Shown one piece after another: positions 46,001 to 58,600 of a stretch of 64,000 nt of DNA. The stretch comes from Microglena sp. YARC (lineage: Eukaryota > Chlorophyta > Chlorophyceae > Chlamydomonadales > Chlamydomonadaceae), in the NCBI GenBank assembly GCA_022414725.1, contig CM039463.1:85733711-85797710 (forward strand), given 5' to 3'. A model generated the notes under the pieces. The model did no database searches. It worked only from the letters and a program-made list of their open reading frames with translations, and was not told the DNA's origin. The position numbers and the translations under genes were made by a program. The stretch's first letter is position 1. Each line of letters begins with the position of its first letter.

Positions 46001-49000
46001 CCCATGTTCAAGGACACCATGGCTTCAGTCCCTCAGGTATGGCTGGCTGGATGGGTGGTTGAGAATCCCTCAGGTATACCTGGATGGGTGGGTGGTATGG
46101 GTGGGTGGCTGGCTGGTTCGATAGAAAGTGGTGGTGGTTGCCAGTGTGGTGGCTGGTACTTATTGGAGTACACCATGGGTTCAGTCCCTCAGGTAGGGCT
46201 GGGTATGTGGATGGGTGGGTGGGTGAGAGTCCCTCAGTTACGGCTGTGTGGGTGGGTGGGTGCTATGGGTGGGTGGGTGGATGCTATGGGTGGGTAGGTG
46301 GATGAGAGGGTTAGATTCTGTGGCCTGTTGAAGGTAATGTGTTGTACAAGAAAAGCCCCATATTCAAGGACACCATAGCTTCAGTTCATCAGGTAGGTTG
46401 ATAGATGGGTGGGTGGGTGAGAGTCCCTAAGTTACGGCTGTGTGTGTGGGTGTGTGCTATGGGTGGATGTGTGGGTGGGTGTTCAAGGTAATATGAGCAA
46501 CTGGATGACCCCGACGTTCAAGGACACCATGGCTTCAGTCCCTCAGGTATGGCTGGGTTGATGGGTGGTATGTGTGATTGGATGGGCGAATGGGGTGGAT
46601 AAGTGGGTGGGTGGTATGCGTGAATGGGTGGGTGGTATGGGAGGGTGGCATGGATGGGTGGGTGGGTGGGTGGTAAGGGTGAATGCATGGGTGGGTAGTA
46701 TGCGTGAATGGGTGGGTGGTATGGGAGGGTGGCATGGATGGGTGGGTGGGTGGGTGGTATGGGTGAATGCATGGGTGGGTATTATGGGTGGGTAGTATGC
46801 GTGAATGGGTGGGTGGTATGGGAGGGTGGCATGGATGGGTGGGTGGGTGGGTGGTATGGGTGAATGCATGGGTGGGTATTATGGGTGGGTAGTATGCGTG
46901 AATGGGTGGGTGTATGGGAGGGTGGCATGGATGGGTGGGGTGGGTGGGTGGTATGGGTGAATGCATGGGTGGGTATTATGGGTGGGTAGTATGCGTGAAT
47001 GGGTGGGTGGTATGGGAGGGTGGCATGGATGGGTGGGTGGGTGGGTGGTATGGGTGAATGCATGGGTGGGTATTATGGGTGGGTAGTATGCGTGAATGGG
47101 TGGGTGTATGGGAGGGTGGCATGGATGGGTGGGTGGGTGGGTGGTATGGGTGAATGCATGGGTGGGTATTATGGGTGGGTAGTATGCGTGAATGGGTGGG
47201 TGGTATGGGAGGGTGGCATGGATGGGTGGGTGGGTGGGTGGTATGGGTGAATGCATGGGTGGGTATTATGGGTGGGTAGTATGCGTGAATGGGTGGGTGG
47301 TATGGGAGGGTGGCATGGATGGGTGGGTGGGTGGGTGGTATGGGTGAATGCATGGGTGGGTATTATGGGTGGGTAGTATGCGTGAATGGGTGGGTGGTAT
47401 GGGAGGGTGGCATGGATGGGTGGGTGGGTGGGTGGTATGGGTGAATGCATGGGTGGGTATTATGGGTGGGTAGTATGCGTGAATGGGTGGGTGGTATGGG
47501 AGGGTGGCATGGATGGGTGGGTGGGTGGGTGGTATGGTGAATGCATGGGTGGGTATTATGGGTGGGTAGTATGCGTGAATGGGTGGGTGGTATGGAGGGT
47601 GGCATGGATGGGTGGGTGGGTGGGTGGTATGGGTGAATGCATGGGTGGGTATTATGGGTGGGTAGTATGCGTGAATGGGTGGGTGGTATGGGAGGGTGGC
47701 ATGGATGGGTGGGTGGGTGGGTGGTATGGGTGAATGCATGGGGTGGGTATTATGGGTGGGTAGTATGCGTGAATGGGTGGGTGGTATGGGAGGGTGGCAT
47801 GGATGGGTGGGTGGGTGGGTGGTATGGGTGAATGCATGGGTGGGTATTATGGGTGGGTAGTATGCGTGAATGGGTGGGTGGTATGGGAGGGTGGCATGGA
47901 TGGGTGGGTGGGTGGGTGGTATGGGTGAATGCATGGGTGGGTATTATGGGTGGGTAGTATGCGTGAATGGGTGGGTGGTATGGGAGGGTGGCATGGATGG
48001 GTGGGTGGGTGGGTGGTATGGGTGAATGCATGGGTGGGATGGGTGGGTAGTATGCGTGATTGGGTGGGTGGTGGGAGGGTGCATGGAGGGTGGGTGGGTG
48101 GGTGGTATGGGTGAATGCATGGGTGGGTATTATGGGTGGGTAATGCGTTGGGTGGGTGGCATGGATGGGTGGGTGGGTGGGTGGTATGGGTGAATGCATG
48201 GATGGGTAGTATGGGTGGGTGGTAGGGGTGATTGGATGGGTGGGCGATATGGGTGAGAGAATGGGCGGGTAGATGAGGTATGGGTGAGTGGATAGATGGG
48301 TGGTACGTTTTGTTATGGTTGTGGTGGCTGGTAAAACTAGGCTAAAACTAGGCAAGTTAAAGATACTCAGTAAAAATGTCCTTTTCATCTGCAGGCCATG
48401 ATGTGGGAAGACCATTGCTATCCAAATAAAATAAATATAATAATAGAATAAATACAATAATACAATAATCAAGTTACCAATTATCCTTTTCATCTGCAGG
48501 CCATGATGTGGGAAGACCCTTCCTATCCAAATAAAATAGATACAATAATAATATTGATAATATTTATACAATATAAAAATAAACGAGTCGCCAATTCGCC
48601 TTTTCATCTGCTGGCCTTGATGTGGGAAGACCCTTACTACCCCAATAGAATAAATACAACACAGAAATGAATATAATAATAAAATACGAGTCACTAATTC
48701 CCCCTTTCATCAGCACGCCTTGATGTGGAAAGACCCTTGTTATCCAAATAAAATAAATTTAATAATACCAAGCATATAGAATAAAATAATCGATTCACCA
48801 ATTCTCCTTCTCATCTGCAGGCCATGATGTGGGACGACCACGACATCTTCGATGGGTGGGGGTCTTACCCAGAAGAGATACAGGACTGCCCTGTTTTTAA
48901 GGTAAACTCGAGCTTGAACTTGGTTACATAGGTTCAGCCAGCAATTTGGCTGCTTGCTGTCTTCAGCTGTACAAAAAAATGCCACGTCAAATGCATTTGC

Positions 49001-52000
49001 GAATGGATGAGATCCAGGACTGCCCCGTTTTTAAGGTAAATTTGGACTTGATTACATATCTTCACACACTCACCCTACCACCACCGCCACTACCACCCCT
49101 TGCTCTGTCAGGGCATCTTCATCTACGCAGCACGCTTCTACTGCCTCTTCCAACAGCATTGTGTACCCAAGAGCCCCCCCCCCCCCCCCCCCCCCCCTAC
49201 ACACATACACACACTACCCCCCCCCCCCCCCCCTCTCCCCCATACACTCACCACCACCACCACCCCTTGCTGTGTCAGGGCCTCTATATCTATGCAGCGC
49301 GCTTCTACTGCCTCTTCCAGCAGCACTGTGTTCCCGAGAGGATGCAAGAGCTGAACCACACATTTGGCGAGGTTGGGTGGAATGACATCCTCCTCCTGGG
49401 ATCCAACACAGCTGCGCTCATGCTAGACTCTAGGGGTGAGAGGAGGCGCAGTGAGGTGGGTACTAGCGGGTGGATGTGGGGTGGGTACATGTGGTGGGTT
49501 CGTGTTGGGTGGGAGTGTGGGGTGGGTGGGGTTGCGCTGGTGGAATGCGGTGGGTTGGGTGGGTTAGGCTGGTGGAATGCGGTGGGGTGGGTGGGTTAGG
49601 CTGGTGGAATGCGGTGGGGTGGGTGGGGTGGGTGGGTTAGGCTGGGTGCATGCGGTGGATTGGTGGTGGTGTGTGTGTGTGTGTGTGTGGGGGGGGGGGG
49701 GGTAGGCTGGTGGAATGACATCGCCCCTGCAGGGATCCAACACGGCTGCACTCATGCTGGACTCCAGGAGCAAGAGGAAGCGCAGTGAGGTGGGTACTAG
49801 TTGGTGTATGTGGGGTTGGTACATGCGGTGGGTGCTAGTGTGTGGATGTGGGGTTGGTACATGCAGTGGGTGCTAGTGTGTGGATGTGGGGTTGGTACAT
49901 GCAGTGGGTGCTAGTGTGTGGATGTGGGGTTGGTACATGCAGTGGGTGCTAGTGTGTGGATGTGGGGTTGGTACATGCAGTGGGTGCTAGTGTGTGGATG
50001 TGGGGTTGGTACATGCAGTGGGTGCTAGTGTGTGGATGTGGGGTTGGTACATGCAGTGGGTGCTAGTGTGTGGATGTGGGGTTGGTACATGCAGTGGGTG
50101 CTAGTGTGTGGATGTGGGGTTGGTACATGCGGTGGGTATATGAAATATACAAATACATCAAAATACATCAAAATACTGGTGCATAAAAACGAAAAAAGAT
50201 CAAAACATCCTGGGATCTAACCCAGTTGCACTGATGCTGGACGCCAGGCGTGAGAGAATGCGCGGTGAGAGCTCTCTCGCGCTTACTTAGACATACACAC
50301 TCAAACAGATAAACAGATAAACAGACACGACACACATGCAACAATTATATTGTATAATTAAATGATCACTGTAGCAGGAACTCAGGCCCCCCATCGGTAA
50401 AACAATTGTTTGGGGTTCAGTTCATCAGTGCCTTTTCTTTTAAGCCCTTCCTATATGGTTGGGCAAGACCTTAAAGCCTATTTGGCCTACACCTGGACTG
50501 TAACATACATACGTACATACATACATACATACATACATACATACATACTTACATACATACATACACACATACATACACACATACATACATACATACATAC
50601 ATACATACATACATACATACATACATACATACATACATACATACATACAATAAGCTTTAAACAGAGATATTAAATATGTAGGGTAAGGACGACATTTGAA
50701 CGTATACCCATATGAATATTCATATGTATGATTTTTTCTCGAAACGTATATTAATATGTATGTACAAACGTATGAGTAATGTACGTTGAAAACTAAAGCA
50801 AAAACATAAAAATCTCAAAACATTATTGGAACCCCCGCTGCATCATGGAAGCGCCATGGTGAAATTTGGTACATGTTTTTGATTTTTTTTTTTAGCTTTT
50901 TCTCCATCCAAAGGTTGTCAAGCCCAAGACCTGGGAGATGATACAGGAGAAGCTGCAGGCGCTACCAGACACCGTGTGTGACCTGGTGGTATTGGGTGTG
51001 TGTGTGTGTGAGGAGGGGTTAGGGAGCAGCTTGAACATGACCCCCCGCACCATCACACACCACGCACACCACACACCACCACCACCATCACCACAACGTT
51101 TTTGTAATTTATAGTTTTTTTTCCATCCGTAGGTTGTCAAGCCCAAGACCTGGGAGATGATACAGGAGAAGCTGCAGGCGCTACCAGACACCGTGTGTCA
51201 CCTGGTGGTGTTGGCCACGGTGCCCCTCATCTACCCCAAGGTCAAGGCGCTTGAAACATTCGTCTCGTACATGTCAAGTAAGTGAGCTGTTTTTTGATGT
51301 TTTTTATTGCTTTTTATGTTGTTTATGTTTTTTTTATGTTGTTTATGTTTTTGTATGTTGTTTGTGTTTTTTTAGGTTGTTTATGTTTTTGTATGTTGTT
51401 TATGTTTTTTATGTTGCTTATGTTTTCGCTCAAGCCCCCTCTGGACCCCCCAGGGTCCCGGGGCTGAAGTACTAAGTTCCCTCCGTGTCTCTCCGCTGCC
51501 TGTCCGATGTCCGTCTGTCCGTCTCTCCATCCATCCGTCCAGGCGTTTGAACGATTCTGACCACCTCCACACCCAAACATTTTGCTCATAGTTGGAGTGC
51601 GCATGACTAGAGTTATCAGCATCGCAGAGGTCAAGATCCCTTGCAAAAGGTGTTCAATGTTTGTAGCTCTTTTCGGCTACAAGTAGCTACTTTCTCTACT
51701 ATTTCGAAACTCCCTGCCGGTGACTGCTAAAGCGTTTTCCCGCTCTTAGGACTTTTCTTCTTCTTGTGCATGTTTAAGTTTTTTTTTATGTTTTTTGTTT
51801 TGTTTTGTGTATGCTTTTTCATTTAGATCGCATGTTGCAAGCAAGATAAGGCAGTGCAACAAGCAGAATAACATACGAAAACACATACATGTTTGCACAT
51901 TGCATAACATACAAACATGTGTTTACGTTGCATAACATGTTTTTTTGGCAGAGCCCCCCCATCTGGGAGGCGAGAACAGTCAGGGTCACCCTACGTTGTC

Positions 52001-52262
52001 CGTTTAAACGTTTGTCTGCCCAGCTGTTACTTGAACTTGGTTACTTGGCTTCAGCCCATTTAGGCCGCCCGCAGCCTTTGGCTATTCAAAAACAGCACTC
52101 TCAAGAAGTACACCCACCCTAACAACGAGCCCTCTTTCATTGCAGAGCGGGGATGCTGCCAATGCAACTCCCCCCCCCCCCCCCCCCTTCACACACACAC
52201 ACCACCATTCCCCGCCACATGAACCCTGTTGCATTGCAGAGCGGGGATGCTGCCAATTCAAC

Positions 52263-52308
<46 letters not shown>

Positions 52309-52649
52309 CACCATTCCCCGCCACATGAACCCTGTTGCATTGCAGAGCGGGGATGCTGCCAATTCAACTCCCCCCCCCCCCCCCCCCCCCACACACACAC
52401 ACTACACCATTCCCTGCCACATGAACCCTCTTGCATTGCAGAGTGGGGATGCTGTCAATGCAACTGCCCACCCACCCACCCACCCACCCACACCCACACC
52501 CACACCCCACACTCACACTCACACTCACACTCACCCACCATCCCCCCGCCACATGAACCCTCGTGCATTCCAGAGTGGCATTGATGCCAATCCATTATCT
52601 CCCCCCCCTTCCCACCCACCCTTCACACACACACACACACACACACATT

Positions 52650-52680
<31 letters not shown>

Positions 52681-55600
52681 ATAATCCCTCTTGCATTGCA
52701 GAGCGGCATTGCTGCCAATCGATTATCTCCCCCCCCTTCCCACCCACCTTCCACACACACACACACACACATTCACCCCACCCCACCCCCCACCCCACCA
52801 CATGATCCCTCTTGCATTGCAGAGCGGCAGAGCTGCCAATTTTATTATCTCCCCCCCTTCCCACCCATCCTTCCACACACACACACATACACACACACAC
52901 ATTCACCCAACCCACCCCACCCAACCCCACCACATGATCCCTGTTGCATTGCAGAGCGGCATTGCTTCCAATCCATTATCTCCCCCCATTCCCACCCAGC
53001 CTTCCACACGCACACACACACCTTCACCCCACCCCACCCACCACATGATCCCTGTTGCATTGCAGAGCGGCATTGCTGCCAATCCATAAATACCCCCCCT
53101 TCCCACCCACCCTTCCAAACACACACGCACACACCCACCCCACCCCCACCCCACCCCCCACATGAACCCTCTTGCATTGCAGAGCGGCATTGCTGCCAAT
53201 CCTTGATCTCCCCCCCTCCCCCATCACCCTTCCACACACACACACACACACAGTCCCCCCCACACACTCACCCCACCCCCCCCCACCACATGATCCCTGT
53301 TGCATTGCAGAGCGGCATTGCTGCCAATCCATTATCTCCCCCCCTTCCCACCCACCCTTCCACAAACACACACACACTCACCCCACCCCACCCACCCCCG
53401 CCACATGAACCCTCTTGCATTTCAGAGCAGGGTTGCGGCCAATCCATTGCCTCCAAGTTCCTCAGCTGCGCTGGCGTCAACGATTTCTATGGTCTGTTTG
53501 ATGAGCCTGAGATCCTGGTAAGACCCTAGCTGTATTGGAGTGCTGATGAGTGTGCTTGTTTTAGTGGTGTTTATGTACTGCTTGTGTCCATATTCAGGAT
53601 AACCTTCATTAGCATGCCTTGCTTCATTAGCAGGCATTGTATTGTGTTGTAATGATTGTATGTCTGGATGTAGGATGACCTGATCGACCACCTGAGTGCC
53701 GATGCGCATGCTTTGTTTTCAGTACTGTTTGTGTCCATGTTCAGGATCAACTTCACTAGCATGCCTTGCTTCATTAGCAAGCATTGTTTTGATTGTAATC
53801 TAACGATTGGATGTTGTAAATGCAGGATGACCTGATTGACCACTGGAGTGCCGATGCGCGTGCTTTGTTTTTAGTGGTGTTTTCAGTACTGTTTGTGTCC
53901 ATGTTCAGGATGACCTTCACTAGCCTGTATTGTTTAATTAGCATGCGTTGTTTTAATTGTAATCTAACGATTGGACGTCTGGATGTAGGATGACCTGATC
54001 GATCACTGGAGAGCGGATGAGCTTTGTTTTGAGTGGAATCTACTGCTTGTTTCCATATTCAGGATGACCTTCATGAGCATGCGTTGTTTTGATAGTAATC
54101 TAATGATTGTATGTTGTGAATGCAGGATGACCTGATTGACCACTGAAGTGGCGATGAGCATGCTTTGCTTTGAGTTCAATCTACTACCTGTGTCCATATT
54201 CAGAATGACCATTACTTAGCTTTGTTTTAATGGTAATCTAACGATTCGATGTTGTGAATGCAGGATGACCTGATCAACCACTGGAGTGCTGATGAGCACG
54301 AAGCTGAGAAGTGCGCCACGTTGCAGATGCGGCAGGAAGTACAACTGCTGACTTGCTACAAAGCCTAGTTATTCATTCCTAAACCTTTGGCTGTGATCCA
54401 ATGCAGGATGACCTGATCGACCACTGGAGTGCTGATGAGCATGCTTTGTTTTGATTGTAATCTAACGATTCGATTGTGAATGCAGGATGACCTGATTGAC
54501 CACTGGAGTGCCGATGAGCATGAAGCTGAGAAGTTGAAGATGGTTCAGATGCTCCAGGTAGGTTCTGCACAAGCTTGCGTCTGGGTAGGGGATGGGTGGA
54601 GTATTGGGAGGAGTTTGAATGTGCGTCTGGGGTAGGGGACTGGGGTGGGGTGTAGTAGTGCTTGGTGCTTGAGTCTTGTGTATAGTAGGGAGCTGGGGAA
54701 GGGAGGGTTGCATGAAGCTGAGTAGCTGAAGATGGTCCAGATGCTCCAGGTATAGGTAGGTAGAAGTATGGGGGGCGAAAAGTTCTCCCACACCCACCCC
54801 ACCCCACCTCATCCCTTATTCACCCAAACCCAAACTCTCCCTCTTCTCTACCCCACCTAATTATTCTCTCACCCAAACCCAACCCCTCCCTCTTCTCTAC
54901 CCCACCTAATTATTCTCTCACCCAAACCCAACCCCTCCCTCTTCTCTACCCCACCTAATTATTCTCTCACCCAAACCCAACCCCTCCCTCTTCTCTACCC
55001 CACCTAATTATTCTCTCACCCAAACCCAACCCCTCCCTCTTCTCTACCCCACCTAATTATTCTCTCACCCAAACCCAACCCCTCCCTCTTCTCTACCCCA
55101 CCTAATTATTCTCTCACCCAAACCCAACCCTCCCTCTTCTCTACCCCACCTAATTATTCTCTCACCCAAACCCAACCCCTCCCTCTTCTCTACCCCACCT
55201 AATTATTCTCTCACCCAAACCCAACCCCTCCCTCTTTCTCTACCCCACCTAATTATTCTCTCACCCAAACCCAACCCTCCTCTTCTCTACCCCACCTAAT
55301 TATTCTCTCACCCAAACCCAACCCCTCCCTCTCCTACAACCCATCTAATTATTTTCTCAACCCTACCCCACCTGACCCCTTCCTCACCCAACACAATTCA
55401 AGCCATGCCCTTCATCACCTCGACCACATCACATCCCTTACTCTCCTCAAATTCCCAATCCGCTGAAGTGTTCTCGGTCGCTGTCAACCGCCATGGTAGC
55501 TTTGTCCAGGTAAAGTAGCAGCCCGTTCCCTACCGCCATAAAATGTGGCTCCCTTAATACCACCCCCTACAGGCGTTATCATTACTAAGACCCTATCCAC

Positions 55601-58600
55601 CCCCGTGCATTTACAACTCGTAGAGACAGCTGTACTCTGAATTCAGCTGTCTCCACACACTGACCTGCTCTGGTGTGCCGTCAAACATACGACATACCCC
55701 CCACCACCACCCATGCCCACGCCCCCCCTTCCTGTTGAGTGGGTTTAGGGTTAGGGTTTAACATGCGACATACCCCCCACCACCACCCATGCCACGCCAC
55801 GCCCCCCCCTTCCTGTTGAGTGGGTTTAGGGTTAGGGTTTAACATGCGACATACCCCCCCACCACCACCCATGCCCACGCCCACGCCCCCCCTTCCTGTT
55901 GAGTGGGTTTAGGGTTAGGGTTTAACATGCGACATACCCCCCCCCACCACCACCACCCATGCCCACGCCGCCCCTTCCTGTTGAGTGATCGTGCAGGAGG
56001 TCTCCAAGTGCCATGGTAGCTTGCCCAGGTAAAGTAGCAGCCCGTTCCCGACCGCCGTTTGACGGGGCTCCCATAATTCCACGCCCCACCAGGCGTCATC
56101 ATTACCCTGCCCACGCCCCTACCTTCCTGTCGCATGATTGTGCAGGAGGTCTCCAAGCGCCAGGCCATGCGGGTCACCTTCCTGTCAGGAGACGTCCATG
56201 CCGCTGCTGCTGGCAAGTTCTCCTCTGTCCAGCCGACCGAAATCAGCAAGGACCACCGCTACATGCTTCAGGTTAGTTTCGGTTTGTCTATTTGACGATG
56301 TGTCCCTCAGTCTATCCACCTACCATGCTATTTTTTCACTAATTGATCCATTGAACGACCCAGCTGCCTGCCTGTCTGTCTGCTAGACTGCCTGTGTTCT
56401 AGACTGTCTGTCTACCAGTCTATCTGTCTGATTGACTGTCTTTCTGTCTGCTTGTCTGACTGTCTGTCTATCTGTCTGTCTGCTAGACTGACTGTCTGTC
56501 TGCCCTTTTGTCTGCTAGACTCACTACCTGTCTATCTGCCAGACTGTCTGTCTGCCTTTCTGTCTGTCTACCCATATACCATTCCATGTCTGTCTACCCA
56601 CTATACCATCCATCCAACAACGCATCTGTCTGTCTGTTTGACTGTCTGTCTGTATGTCTACCCATCTACCATTATATGTTAGCACTATTCCATCCATCCA
56701 ACGACGCATCTGTCTGTCTGTTTGTTTGAGCGCCTTTCCATCTACCATTATGTCGTCCATGTAGCCTGCACATAGAGTATACGATCCCCTCTGCCATATC
56801 TCGCTCATGCTTTACTCATGCACACATGCAACGAATGGTAGACTGACATATTGTGGCCCTAAAGCCTTATGTCTGCATGTCCAGTATGTTCACTCCTGTC
56901 TGTCAGTCAGCCAGTTTGAATGCCTATCCATTCATCATTATTTTGTCCGTGTAACCTCAACGTAAAGTGTGTCATCCCCTCTGCCATTAGGAGGTTAGGG
57001 TTTAGGGTTTTAGGCTAAAACCTAAACCCTAAACTAGGGACCGGCATATCATACAGATTGCATCATATGATATTGTATGTAAATGGTAACTTAAGCCTAG
57101 TCAGACTGCCGGCATCATATGATGACATGCTATCATATGCCGTCATATGCCATTATATGCCGTTCCCTAGAAATAAGGATTGCGTTGTAACTTTCCCAAC
57201 ACAACTGGACCTACTGAAAGCAACTAATAAAAACTGCTTCAAATGCATCGGATTCAATTCATTCCTCATGTCCATCACCCTCCACTCATCACCCTCCACT
57301 CCACCACCCTCAGCCCTAATACTCCACCCAGCACCCTCCAATCCACCGACCTCACCCTCCACCCCACCACCCTCACCCTTCAAGTAACCCGTGCCCCCCC
57401 CCCCCCACACACACACACCCACACCCACCCACACACACCCTCACCTTCACACACCACCCTCCACTTTCCCAACACAACTGGACCTACTGAAAGCAACTAA
57501 TGATATCATGTTTCTGTTCACTATGTGTATCATAGGTCATCTCTTCTGCCATTGGCAACGAGCCGCCTCCTATTTCCATCACTACCCCCACCTCCACTAT
57601 CACCACTATCCCCCCCTCCCCCCCACTTCCCCCCCACACACACACTATCACTATCACCCCCTATCTAGGTCATCTCTTCTGCCATTGGCAACGAGCCGCC
57701 TCCTATTTCCATCACCACCCCCACCTCCACTCACCACTTTTGCTCCCACCGCTACTATCACCACTATCCCCCCTCTCCCCTCCCACTTCCCCCCCCCCCC
57801 CCCAGACACACTATCACTATCACCCCCCCTATCTAGGTCATCTCTTCTGCCATTGGCAATGAGCCGCCTCCTAAGATGGCCGTCATGGTCCTCAACAATT
57901 CAACTGCATCGGCGAATATCGACGAGGTAGGAGTTTATGACTTGAACACTTTTTGTTTTGTTTTGTTTTATTTTGCGACTCCAGGTAACCCCAGTGTGTC
58001 ATGCTAACCCCCTACCCTCCCTGGGCTCTGCGCTCACTATAGAGCAGCTACAGCTGTACCGCAATTTATGACTATAGAGCAGCTACAGCTGTACCTCAAT
58101 TTATGACTACAGAGCAGCTACAGCTGTACCTCAATTTATGACTACAGAGCAGCTACAGCTGTACCTCAATTTATGACTATAACCCCAGTGTGTCATGCTA
58201 ACCCCCTACCCTCCCTGGGCTCTGCGCTCAGCCCTATACTGTGCTACGCCACAATCCTGAACAAAGTAGGGCCCAGCCCGGGCCCGGCATATCATATGAT
58301 TCTGGCCTAAGGAGAGTATGATATCATATGATGATATATGCATCGGCGAATATTGATGCGGTGGGTGTTGATGACTTGCACACATACACACACATACACA
58401 TTGATGCGGTGGGTGTTGATACACCCACCGCATATTGATGCGGTGGGTGTTGATATTGACAAGGTGGGTGTTGATGACTTGAACACTTTTTGTTGTATTA
58501 CATTGTGTGTCGGGTTAACACTTTTTTGTTGTATTACATTGTGTGTCGTGTTACCCCCCTTACTCCCCTGGGATCTGCACTCAGCCCTATACTGTGCTAC

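Noticed and set aside
46550..48250. Overlapping 80-222-codon ORFs on both strands
   Set aside because: They repeat the same peptide every 97 bp, a minisatellite artefact.
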